Part shown: positions 1 through 8,485 of the stretch, one piece after another
Numbering within the stretch: the stretch's first letter is position 1
How the letters are laid out: the number at the start of each line of letters is the position of its first letter
DNA from: Symbiodinium natans
Taxonomy: Eukaryota > Sar > Dinophyceae > Suessiales > Symbiodiniaceae
Reading direction: 5' to 3'
Length of the DNA stretch: 14,248 nt
Assembly: GCA_905221605.1 (NCBI GenBank)
Contig: CAJNDS010001554.1
Coordinates: 1-14,248, forward strand
Program-made: the position numbers and the translations under genes
Notes under the pieces: generated by a model
What the model saw: the letters and a program-made list of their open reading frames with translations, nothing else
Database searches by the model: none
Told to the model about the DNA's origin: nothing

Positions 1-2008
1 TCGCTTGAGGTGTTGCGTTCTCAGCTAGGCCCTCTCTCAGCTGCAACCCTCAGCACTCGAGAGGCCGAACTTTGCCCTCCGCATGCATTGCTGTTGAGGC
101 ACTTGTTGTGGCATCAGCCTCCGTAAGTTTGGCAATCCTCACTCAGCACTGGATGTTCTGTTCGAGGCATATTTCCTCAGCGCATGCGAGGCAAAGTGAA
201 ACACGTGAGGTATGAAAGACTGCTACTCCAGGTTCGTCCGCAGCTCCGGCTTTCTCGCACTTACTAACCGTGCCTTGCAGCCTCCCCCAAAGTAGCGTCA
301 CCCTGGCTTTCTCGCTCTTACTCACCAGTTGACCAATAATGCATCTCACGCGGTTTCTTCATGGTAAAACTGCAGCTCGAGGTCCCGGCGTTCTCGCTCT
401 TACTAACCCGGACCGACACTGCAGAGAAGCATTGACTGTTGTTCCCTCAGCGGAGGCGAGGCAGAACAACCATTCCGCTGCATCAGCGCAGCCAGGCCCT
501 CAGCTCCTCACTGAGCCAGGGCTCTCTCTAGACAGAGTTCCCTTGCTGGCAAGCCCTCTATCTCTATGTGACCCCCGCGGTGCCACGTATAAGCAGCTGC
601 TCCGCGTGTCTTAGGACCACAGTTTTCATTCGGATTTGTTGTTGTAGGCCCTCCAGTGCTTGAGGCCGAATCCAAACACCACATCTCACGTCACACGGCT
701 AGGCAATTTGGCTCCAACATCTGAAGATAGTGACACATACTCTGCGTGGCGTCCGCGTGAGCTAGCCTGTCCTCGGCTCCTTTCATCGCTTGTCTTACCA
801 CAGGTCTCTTTTGGTGGCCCGTACTCAGCAGCCAGCACATGTACCATCCTCAGAAGCCAGAGCCGCCTTGCCCCAGCAAGTGCCCATACAAACCACTCAC
901 CATACAGTGAGAGCCAACATTTTTCCAATAACCTCAGACATCTGCAAGGTTCCGCCTTGTCTGTGTGCACGGACAGACCCCAGCCCTTGCAGGAGACGTG
1001 GATGTAAACAAAAGTAGGCCTGCCATGTCCAGCAGGCTGATTACCATTGGTTGCCTTCAGATGGGAAAAGCGCGAAGTTCGGGTAACCTCCATCTGAATC
1101 CTTTCCGGCCAATACCAACCCTTACAAACCCTCAGCACGGAGCGAGGCCGAAGGAGGCTTCTTGGACTATTGGTTTTCCGGGAGCAGCCACCACCAGCTG
1201 CTCTTCAACTTGCACTGCGCCGCACCACAGTCCTACTGCAAGTTCCTTGGCAACGGTTTCTCAGTAGCACCAGTCAATGAGCTTTACGACACTGATGCCT
1301 CTGGTTATTTGTGTCCAGGCAGATCCACCAGGGTTGGGCCAAATCTTTTCTACCTGATTCTACCTGCGAAGAAAATCTGTTGTGCTCAGCTTGCCGATCC
1401 CCGAAAACCTGCAAGCTTGGGCTCGAGCACACCGCTATTGTTCGGGACACTCCTGTCACCACTGCAAGGATGCCGCTTGCAGTGCGACGTTGGCCTGCAC
1501 TGTCTGCAGCGTGCCTGGCCGTTTTCCCCCGTGTTTCGGTCTCACCTTCGTTTTCCACACAAGTGAGCGAGGAACCCAAACTCACCTTCAGCACAGCCCT
1601 CAATCCAAATGAGGGTCGGTGGGTTTTGCTCACCCAGAGACAGCAGGAATCTCTGGTGAGCAACAGGCTAGCGTCACCCCTCAAGCAAAGCGAGGCTGCA
1701 ACTCTCACTGTGACCCAGAGCAGACTGTAGGCCACAAGGTTCCCTCAGCAACGCGAGGACGAAAAGCTTCCCTCCAGCGAAGCGAGGCCGAAAACTGTGC
1801 ACTCGAACGCCCTTCGTCGACGGCAGCAGTTGGCGGGCCGCCGCTCTATGACAGCTTAGCCGGTCAGCCGGCCTACGAGCAAACACAGTTTTGCCAGGGC
1901 CTCAAAACGGAACCTACCCTTAGTTACAAGCCCCAGGGCCAGCCACAACGGCACTAAAGACGCTCTCTACCTGAGCACCCCACCGGGGTTGAGCCGAAAC
2001 TTGAGCCA
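1..2008. repeat. Long direct repeat A, copy 1
   Basis: This block is repeated in the same orientation at 6390-8445 with only scattered substitutions and small indels. It begins at the window edge, so it may extend further left. I see no supportable gene in it: frames that look long in one copy are broken by indels in the other. It contains at least eight copies of the short CCTC...GAGG hairpin element (near 48, 173, 444, 651, 1130, 1679, 1743 and 1772) and three copies of the TTCTCGC...TACTAAC-type motif (251-269, 308-326, 390-408). Its right end (ttgagcca, 2001-2008) passes directly into repeat B. Function is unknown; it could be a host tandem repeat or retroelement-derived sequence. Confidence 0.93.
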
Positions 2009-2270
2009 GACAGGAACTTTCGTCTGCACGCTGCGAGGCGTAGCCACCCGAAGGGGCTGTGGGTTCAAGTGAAACAAAAGCTTACTAAAACTGTGGGGTG
2101 AAACTGCCGGTAAGTTCCCCCTCTCATTCCTTGTCCTCGGTTTTGACGTACCGCTACCCTCAACCGAAGTGAGGCCGGAATGTCGTTTTGACCAAGTCGT
2201 TGCCATGGCTCGAAGACTTTGGCCAAGGCAAATTGCCTGTATGCTTGCACATTCTCTGTGTTGTCTATTC

Positions 2271-2343
2271 GGGAGGTGATCCATGCCCTCGTTCGTGGAG
2301 GCCGCTATCCCTCAACCGAATGGAGGTCAATTCCTGTAGACCC
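2271..2343. repeat. Internal repeat within B, first unit
   Basis: This is an imperfect direct repeat of 2516-2590. Both units run through gggaggtgatccatgccctc, then gaggccgctatccctc, and end near tagacc. Each encloses CCTC...GAGG palindromes with different loops, so B itself seems to have grown by duplication of hairpin-bearing units. The equivalent in the second B copy lies at about 5111-5184. Confidence 0.8.
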
Positions 2344-2515
2344 AGATGCTCGTTCTACGAGTCTCATTGCATGTCCTCAGTGCTTCCATCCACACCCCTC
2401 AACCGTAGTGAGGCCGGACATGTCTTCAAACCAGGTCATGGCCCAAGGCTTCATGGACTCTGGTTACGGTGGCTGCCTCTTGCATGCACAGGGCATACTT
2501 CCTGTGGCTTTTGCC

Positions 2516-2590
2516 GGGAGGTGATCCATGCCCTCCGATTCTCAGAGGCCGCTATCCCTCTACCAGCGGGGTGGTCAATCCCCATAGACC
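2516..2590. repeat. Internal repeat within B, second unit
   Basis: This is the partner of 2271-2343. It keeps the same order of words but has a different loop between CCTC and GAGG and a changed second palindrome (CCTCTACC in place of CCTCAACC). The equivalent in the second B copy lies at about 5354-5430. Confidence 0.8.
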
Positions 2591-3359
2591 GTTCCGATTG
2601 AGGCCCAATTCTGCACTTTCTCGTCATCTCACCTTGACGGATCCATGCCCTCGATTCACACATCTCCAACACGAGCCAAGCAGGAGGAACAGGTGAAGTA
2701 CCTGCCCAAACATACCCCTTTTTAGGCTGGAGGACGCTAAGCGACCGAAATCGCCGCTACGCACCGGTGACCCCACGCCACACACCTTCAACAGGTGGCC
2801 GGTACAGGCGCCTGACAGGGGGCCGGGCAAGGTGCCGACTACCAGGTCAAACCCACCCTGCCTGTGAGGATATTATGTACGAGGCCGCTATCCATTGTGA
2901 GACTTGACATTCTCCAATCCAGCCGTAGCCATTGTTCCAAAGACAGTCGGCTGGCTCTCTTGTTTGCCACCAAAACTCCATACTCTCACTTGGGAGTCGA
3001 TTACCCTCAACCGAAGTGAGGCCCACTCTGCGACCACGGGTTAGCTGCATGCTTGGTCCTTGTGGGCATTTCTGAAAGCAGTGACAACGAATCCTCCACG
3101 GAGTACGTCCCGGCTAATCCAGGTTCTCAGCAGCTCCGGTGTTCTCGCACTTACTAACCGTGCCTTGCTGTTCTCCCCAGAATCGCCCTGGCTTTCTCGC
3201 ACTTACTTACCAGTCGACGTATTCCTCACCACAAAGTTCACTGCCATTGGGACTCGAGGCTTCTCCAGTGCAATGCTGGTACCTGCCCTTTGCTGGCCTC
3301 CATGCCTGGCCAGTGTCCCTCATCCATATTCTGGAGTTTGCTCTTTATAGCTCACATTC

Positions 3360-3378
3360 CCTCAGACCAAAGTCGAGG
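3360..3378. repeat. Hairpin element with GAC/GTC inner stem
   Basis: The sequence reads CCTC, bulged A, GAC, loop CAAA, GTC, GAGG, followed by CCGAAT. The outer bases ATTC before it and GAAT after it can also pair. In repeat B2 the same element (6204-6221) has a loop shorter by one base while the stem is unchanged. Compared with the usual GC/GC inner stem, both arms have changed together. Confidence 0.75.
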
Positions 3379-3595
3379 CCGAATGTTGCATTGTTTGATT
3401 GAGCACTGCTGGGCTGCGGTTGTACCTATCAATTGCTCCGACACACCGGCACCGCGGAGTCTATGCTTCAAGCTGCTTTACCGCTTTGCGCCCAGTAGCA
3501 TCAGCCGTCCAAGCTGCATGCAGTGCTTCCAGAGTCTCCCAGACTCAATTCCGGCAGACCAATAAGTGCCCGGCCTGCCCATTCCATCATTCTTC

Positions 3596-3746
3596 CCTCA
3601 GCTGATGCGAGGCCGGAACATCATGCACCTTCTTCATCAGCGAGGCGTTTTCGCAACCCTTCTGTTGTTCCCTCAGCCTTGGCGAGGCCGAACCATCCAT
3701 TCCCTCAGCCGAGGCGAGGCCGAACCTTTACTCCAGCATAGCGAGG
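3596..3746. repeat. Cluster of four short hairpin elements
   Basis: Four copies of the CCTC...GAGG(CCGAA) element lie at 3596-3612, 3671-3687, 3703-3719 and 3731-3746. Inner stems are GC/GC with loop TGAT, GCC/GGC with loop TT, GCC/GGC with loop GA, and GC/GC with loop ATA. At 3667-3693 the outer bases GTTC and GAAC add a further stem. Each carries the bulged A (or CA) at the same place. The spacing is irregular and the elements share no longer flank, which argues against simple tandem duplication. Confidence 0.9.
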
Positions 3747-3958
3747 CCGAAACTGCCCTTGCATAGCCTCACATGGCATCTCCGCTGGTTTCACGGGTTC
3801 TGAAAGCATTGTGCTGCGAGGGTATGTTGATCACCCTCATTCCGGCAAGCTAAGCCTGCATTCGGGTTTGCCCTCACATGGCCCTTAATGGCGAGGCTGT
3901 GCTCGCAATTCAATCCACTTCCACTTGCCTGGTTACTGGCCGGCGACGTTTCATCACC

Positions 3959-4444
3959 TCAAAGGAGCATCCATTCCTCATCATCTTCCGACAAGGCCAG
4001 CATCCTTCTCGACACATCAGGGCCATACACCATAATCACCAGCCTACCCAGGTACCTGATTTCACGTCCGCTGCCATCAATCATCAGGGATGGGTTTGTG
4101 GGATCGACATAGAAATCGATGTTCCAAAGCCTCGCATCCTCACAGCATCGGAAATCCCGGAGCTGCAGGTGGAGGTTAGCTGCATTCAGGCTTCTTTGGA
4201 CATTCCAATTCCCACAGCTGCCCCAGGCTATGTTGCCTCTCCTGGTGCGACGGACAAAGTGGATACGATATGACTGCGACAGTTCCAGGAAAAGCCCTTC
4301 ACGACGCCCCTGGTGTGACCATGCAAATACACGCAATTGCCGGCATGGTCCGTCGCTCTCCGTCTGCCTTGCAGCAAGTCTCTTTGGCGTGTGGCACACT
4401 GTCCAGGGCACTGTGGACGGCCACTCTGGTCGCCGATAGCCCAC
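3959..4444 (-). other. Coding-like open frame, unknown family (possible exon or gene fragment)
   Basis: This open frame of 161 residues lies in the only unduplicated part of the left half. The second half looks like real protein: mixed polar and hydrophobic residues around LWNIDFYVDP, LMIDGSGREI and LVIMVYGPDV, ending in an acidic SEDDEEWM tail, with GTG/CTG/GAT-rich codons. The first 45 residues look less convincing, so the frame may have been entered by a frameshift or splice junction. The final codons overlap AG/GTGATG, which could be a splice donor rather than a true gene end; this is inference. I do not recognise a family. It may be a captured host exon, a mobile-element gene fragment, or chance. 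Confidence 0.35.
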
Positions 4445-4563
4445 GAGCGGAAATCTGCGGTTGAGACGGGGCCCTGTTCCAACAAAGGAAGTTAAGGCCT
4501 CGGAACCCTCTTCGCTCGCACAGGTCTGCTATCTTCTTGCACCTCAGTTCCAGGAGGTGTTTC

Positions 4564-4695
4564 CCTCAACCGTGGTGAGGCCGAACTATGTTGTCCCTCC
4601 GAGCGAGGCCGAAGACTTTCCACAATCCTCAGCTTATGCGAGGCCGACAACACCCTCAGCAGCGAGGTCGAAAGTTCCCTCAGCACTCGGCGAGG
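4564..4695. repeat. Cluster of five short hairpin elements
   Basis: Five copies of the element lie at 4564-4580, 4596-4608, 4627-4643, 4654-4667 and 4678-4695. Inner stems include ACC/GGT (first copy) and GC/GC (third to fifth). Loops vary from a single A to ACTCG. The second copy lacks one side of the inner stem and keeps only CCTC and GAGG. Most are followed by CCGA or TCGA. Together with the 3596-3746 cluster they bracket the unique island. Confidence 0.88.
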
Positions 4696-4851
4696 CCGTA
4701 CACAGGCAGCTATGTGGCTGGCAGAACTACCGAGCAAACACAGTGGTTTCGGTTTGAGTCCTGTTGGAGCCCACCCTTAGGTACAGCCTCCAGGCCACCG
4801 AACAGCTCACTACCTGCGCACCCCACCGGGGTTGAGCCGAGACTTGAGCCA

Positions 4852-6382
4852 GGTGAATTTTACGTCTGCACGCTGCGAGGCGTAGCCACCCGAAGGGGCT
4901 GTGGGTTCAAGTGAAACAAAACTTACTAAAACTGTGGGGTGAAACTGCCGGTAAGTTCCCCCTCTCATTCCTTGTCCTCGGTTTTGACGTACCGCTACCC
5001 TCAACCGAAGTGAGGCCGGAATGTCCTTTTGACCAAGTCGTTGCCATTGGCTTGAAGACTTTGGCCAAGGCAAATTGCCTGTATGCTTGCACATTCTCTG
5101 TGTTGTCTATTCGGGAGGCGATCCATGCCCTCGTTCGTGGAGGCCGCTATCCCTCACCGAATGGAGGTCATTCCTTTAGACCCAGATGCTCGTTCTACGA
5201 GCCTCATTGCATGTCCTGAGTGCTTCCATCCACCCCTCAACCGTAGTGAGGCCGGACATGTCTTCAAACCAGGTCATGGCCCAAGGCTTCATGGACTCTG
5301 GTTACGGTGGCTGCCTCTTGCATGCACAGGGCATACTTCCTGTGGCTTTTGCCGGGAGGTGATCCATGCCCTCCGATTCTCAGAGGCCGCTATCCCTCTA
5401 CCGGCGGGGTGGTCAATCCCCATACATAGACCGTTCCATATTGATTGAGGCCATTCTGCACTTTCTCGTCATCTCACCTTGACGGATCCATGCCCTCGAT
5501 TCACACATCTCCAACACGAGCCAAGCAGGAGGAACAGGTGAAGTACCTGCCCAAACATACCCCTTTTTAGGCTGGAGGACGCTAAGCGACCGAAATCGCC
5601 GCTACGCACCGGTGACCCCACGCCACACACCTTCAACAGGTGGCCGGTACAGGCGCCTGACAGGGGGCCGGGCAAGGTGCCGACAACCAGGTCAAACCCA
5701 CCCTGCCTGTGAGGATATTATGTACGAGGCCGCTATCCATTGTGAGACTTGACATTCTCATCCAGCCGTAGCCATTGTTCCAAAGACAGTCGGCTGGCTC
5801 TCTTGTTTGCCACCAAAACTCCATACTCTCACTTGGGAGTCGATTTCCTTCAACCGAAGTGAGGCCCACTCTGCGACCACGGTTTAGCTGCATGCTTGGT
5901 CCTTGTGGGCATTTCTGAAAGCAGTGACAACGAATCCTCCACGGAGTACGTCCCGGCTAATCCAGGGTTCTCAGCAGCTCCGGTGTTCTCGCACTTACTA
6001 ACCGTGCCTTGCTGTTCTCCCCAGAATCGCCCTGGCTTTCTCGCACTTACTTACCAGTCGACGTATTCCTCACCACAAAGTTCACTGCCATTGGGACTCG
6101 AGGCTTTTCCAGTGCAATGCTGGTACCTGCCCTTTGCTGGCCTCCATGCCTGGCCAGTGTCCCTCATCCATATTCTGGAGTTTGCTCTTTATAGCTCACA
6201 TTCCCTCAGACCAAGTCGAGGCCGAATGTTGCTTTGTTTGATTGAGCTCTGCTGGGCTGCGGTTGTACCTATCAATTGCTCCGACACACCGGCACCGCGG
6301 AGTCTATGCTTCAAGCTGCTTTACCGCTTTGCGCCCAGTAGCATCAGCCGTCCAAGCTGCATGCAGTGCTTCCAGAGTCTCC
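4852..6382. repeat. Long direct repeat B, copy 2
   Basis: This is the second copy of 2009-3539, in the same orientation. It starts ggtgaattttacgtctg where copy 1 has gacaggaactttcgtctg, and ends at the shared word agagtctcc, followed by a short aattacc link to repeat A2. No gene is supported. It carries the same hairpins (about 4999, 5237, 6204), the same internal repeat pair, and the two 19-bp TTCTCGC motifs (5985-6003 and 6037-6055). Confidence 0.93.
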
Positions 6383-6389
6383 AATTACC

Positions 6390-8445
6390 TCGCTTGAGGT
6401 GTTGCGTTCTCAGCTAGGCCCTCTCTCAGCTGCAACCCTCAGCACTCGCGAGGCCGAACTTTGCCCTCCGCATGCATTGCTGTTGAGGCACTTGTTGTGG
6501 CATCAGCCTCCATAAGTTTGGCAATCCCCACTCAGCACTGGATGTTCTGTTCGAGGCATATTCCCTCAATGCATGCGAGGCCGCAAAGTGAAACACGTGA
6601 GGTATGAAAGAATGCTACTCCAGGTTCGTCCGCAGCTCCGGCTTTCTCGCACTTACTAACCGTGCCTTGCAGCCTCCCCCAAAGTAGCGTCACCCTGGCT
6701 TTCTCGCTCTTACTCACCAGTTGACCAATAATGCATCTCACGCGGTTGCTACATGGTAAAACTGCAGCTCGAGGTCCCGGTGTTCTCGCTCTTACTAACC
6801 CGGACCGACACTGCAGAGAAGCATTACTGTTGTTCCCTCAGCGGAGGCGAGGCCGAACAACCATTCCGCTGCATCAGCGCAGCCAGGCCCTCAGCTCCTC
6901 ACTGAGCCAGGGCTATCTCTAGACAGAGTTCCCTTGCTGGCAAGCCCTCTATCTCTATGTGACCCCCGCGGTGCCACGTATAAGCAGCTGCTCCGCGTGT
7001 CTTAGGACCACAGTTTTCATTCGGATTTGTTGTTGTAGGCCTTCCAGTGCTTGAGGCCGAATCCAAACACCACATCTCACGTCACACGGCTAGGCAATTT
7101 GGCTCCAACATCTGAAGATAGTGACACATACTCTGCGTGGCGTCCGCGTGAGCTAGCCTGTCCTATTGTTTAGGAGTTCGGCTCCTTTCATCGCTTGTCT
7201 TACCACAGGTCTCTTTCGGTGGCCCGTACTCAGCAGCCAGCACATGTACCATCCTCAGACGCCAGAGCCGCCTTGCCCCAGCAAGTGCCCATACAAACCA
7301 CTCACCAATAGTGAGAGCCAACATCTTCAAACAACCTCCAGCGGCCGTGCCGCGAGGACCTAAACATCTGCAAGGTTCCGCCTTGTCTGTGTGCACGGAC
7401 AGACCCCAGCCCTTGCAGGAGACGTGGATGTAAACAAAAGCAGGCCTGCCATGTCCAGCAGGCTGATTACCATTGGTTGCCTTCAGATGGGAAAAGCGCG
7501 AAGATCGGGTAACCTCCATCTGAATCCTTTCCGGCCAATACCAACCCTTACAAACCCTCAGCACGGAGCGAGGCCGAAGGAGGCTTCTTGGACTATTGGT
7601 TTTCCGGGGAGCAGCCACCAACAGCTGCTCTTCAACTTGCACTGCGCCGCACCACAGTCCTACTGCAAGTTCTTTGGCAACGGTTTCTCAGTAGCACCAG
7701 TCAATGAGCTTTACGACACTGATGCCTCTGGTTATTTGTGTCCAGGCAGATCCACCAGGGTTGGGCCAAATCTTTTCTACCTGATTCTACCTGCGAAGAA
7801 AATCCTGTTGTGCTCAGCTTGCAGATCCCCGAAAACCTGCAAGCTTGGGCTCGAGCACACCGCAATTGTTCGGGACACTCCTGTCGCCACTGCAAGGATG
7901 CCGCTTGCAGTGCGACGTTGGCCTGCACTGTCTGCAGCGTGCCTGGCCGTTTCCCCCGTGTTTCGGTCTCACCTTCGTTTTCCACACAAGTGAGCGAGGA
8001 ACCCAAACTCACCTTCAGCACAGCCCTCAATCCAAATGAGGGTCGGTGGGTTTTGCTCACCCAGAGACAGCAGGAATCTCTGGTGAGCAACAGGCTTGCG
8101 TCACCCCTCAAGCAATGAGGCTGCAACTCTCACTGTGACCCAGAGCAGACTGTAGGCCACAAGGTTCCCTCAGCAACGCGAGGACGAAAAGCTTCCCTCT
8201 AGCGAAGCGAGGCCGAAAACTGTGCACTCGAACGTCCTTCGTCGACGGCAGCAGTTGGCGGGCCGCCGCTCTATGACAGCTTAGCCGGTCAGCCGGCCTA
8301 CGAGCAAACACAGTTTTGCCAGGGCCTCAAAACGGAACCTACCCTTAGTTACAAGCCCCAGGGCCAGCCACAACGGCACTAAAGACGCTCTCTACCTGAG
8401 CACCCCACCGGGGTTGAGCCGAAACCTTGAGCCAGGTGAATTTTA
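6390..8445. repeat. Long direct repeat A, copy 2
   Basis: This is the second copy of 1-2008. It differs by scattered substitutions and by two insertions relative to copy 1: about 14 bp near 7165 and a hairpin element near 7335-7357. Several hairpins are intact here but mutated in copy 1 (for example the one at 6837, where copy 1 has lost the CCG tail). The copy stops at gtgaatttta (8436-8445), where the retrotransposon begins. In B2 the same word is followed by cgtctg. No gene is supported; the longest frame (7391-7993) is broken by indels in copy 1. Confidence 0.93.
7335..7357. repeat. Hairpin element present only in A2
   Basis: The element has CCTC, bulged CA, GCGGC, loop CGT, GCCGC, GAGG, giving nine base pairs around a two-base bulge. 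The equivalent place in repeat A1 (931-940, acctcagaca) keeps only the left CCTCA and then resumes at acatctgc. So one otherwise near-identical copy has the element and the other lacks it. Gain in A2 or loss in A1 cannot be told from two copies. Confidence 0.8.
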
Positions 8446-8449
8446 CACA

Positions 8450-8456
8450 CCCCCTC
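8450..8456 (-). promoter_or_regulatory. Polypurine tract of the copia element
   Basis: Read on the minus strand, GAGGGGG lies about 30 bases after the pol stop codon and is followed at once by TGTGTAAAATTC. A purine run just after pol, directly before a TG dinucleotide, is what LTR retrotransposons use to prime plus-strand DNA synthesis at the start of the 3' LTR. This makes 8449 the likely first base of a 3' LTR, or of whatever has taken its place. The call rests on position and composition only. Confidence 0.6.
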
Positions 8457-8485
8457 ATGCACAGATGATCCTGGGGTAGTTCCCT

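Larger units (their letters stand above)
2009..3539. repeat. Long direct repeat B, copy 1
   Basis: This block is repeated in the same orientation at 4852-6382. The two copies stay collinear until the shared word agagtctcc, after which they diverge. No gene is supported: frames differ between the copies, apart from a short stretch near 2624-2830 that is conserved as DNA. It contains CCTC...GAGG hairpins (2158, 2398, 3005, 3360), two imperfect internal repeats (2271-2343 and 2516-2590) and two copies of the 19-bp TTCTCGC motif. The segment around 2600-2910 is almost unchanged between the two B copies. Confidence 0.93.
3540..4851. repeat. Diverged A-like unit with a unique island
   Basis: This stretch sits between B1 and B2, in the place that A2 takes after B2. 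Its right end (about 4720-4851) is a diverged form of the tail of repeat A, sharing cgagcaaacacag, the cccttag word and the caccccaccggggttgagcc block. The middle (about 3760-4560) is not duplicated elsewhere in the window. Two dense clusters of hairpin elements flank that middle part. It contains one coding-like frame on the minus strand (3959-4444) and no other supported gene. Confidence 0.7.

Noticed and set aside
2061-2070. tRNA-like T-loop word gggttcaagt (also 4913-4922)
   Set aside because: The flanking bases do not form a T stem, and no acceptor, D or anticodon arms can be drawn. A SINE-type A box was also not convincing.
2624-2830. 68-codon minus-strand frame identical in both B copies (also 5469-5675)
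   Set aside because: The identity is at DNA level over a longer block, and two very recent copies would preserve any frame. No protein motif is visible.
3596-4695. Possible CRISPR-like array, because of repeated short palindromes
   Set aside because: Spacing is irregular, the repeats differ in stem and loop, and there are no constant-length spacers or cas genes; the setting is eukaryotic.
7391-7993. 200-codon plus-strand frame in repeat A2
   Set aside because: The equivalent stretch in A1 (965-1566) is split into different frames by indels, the translation has no recognisable motif, and overlapping frames of similar length exist on the other strand.
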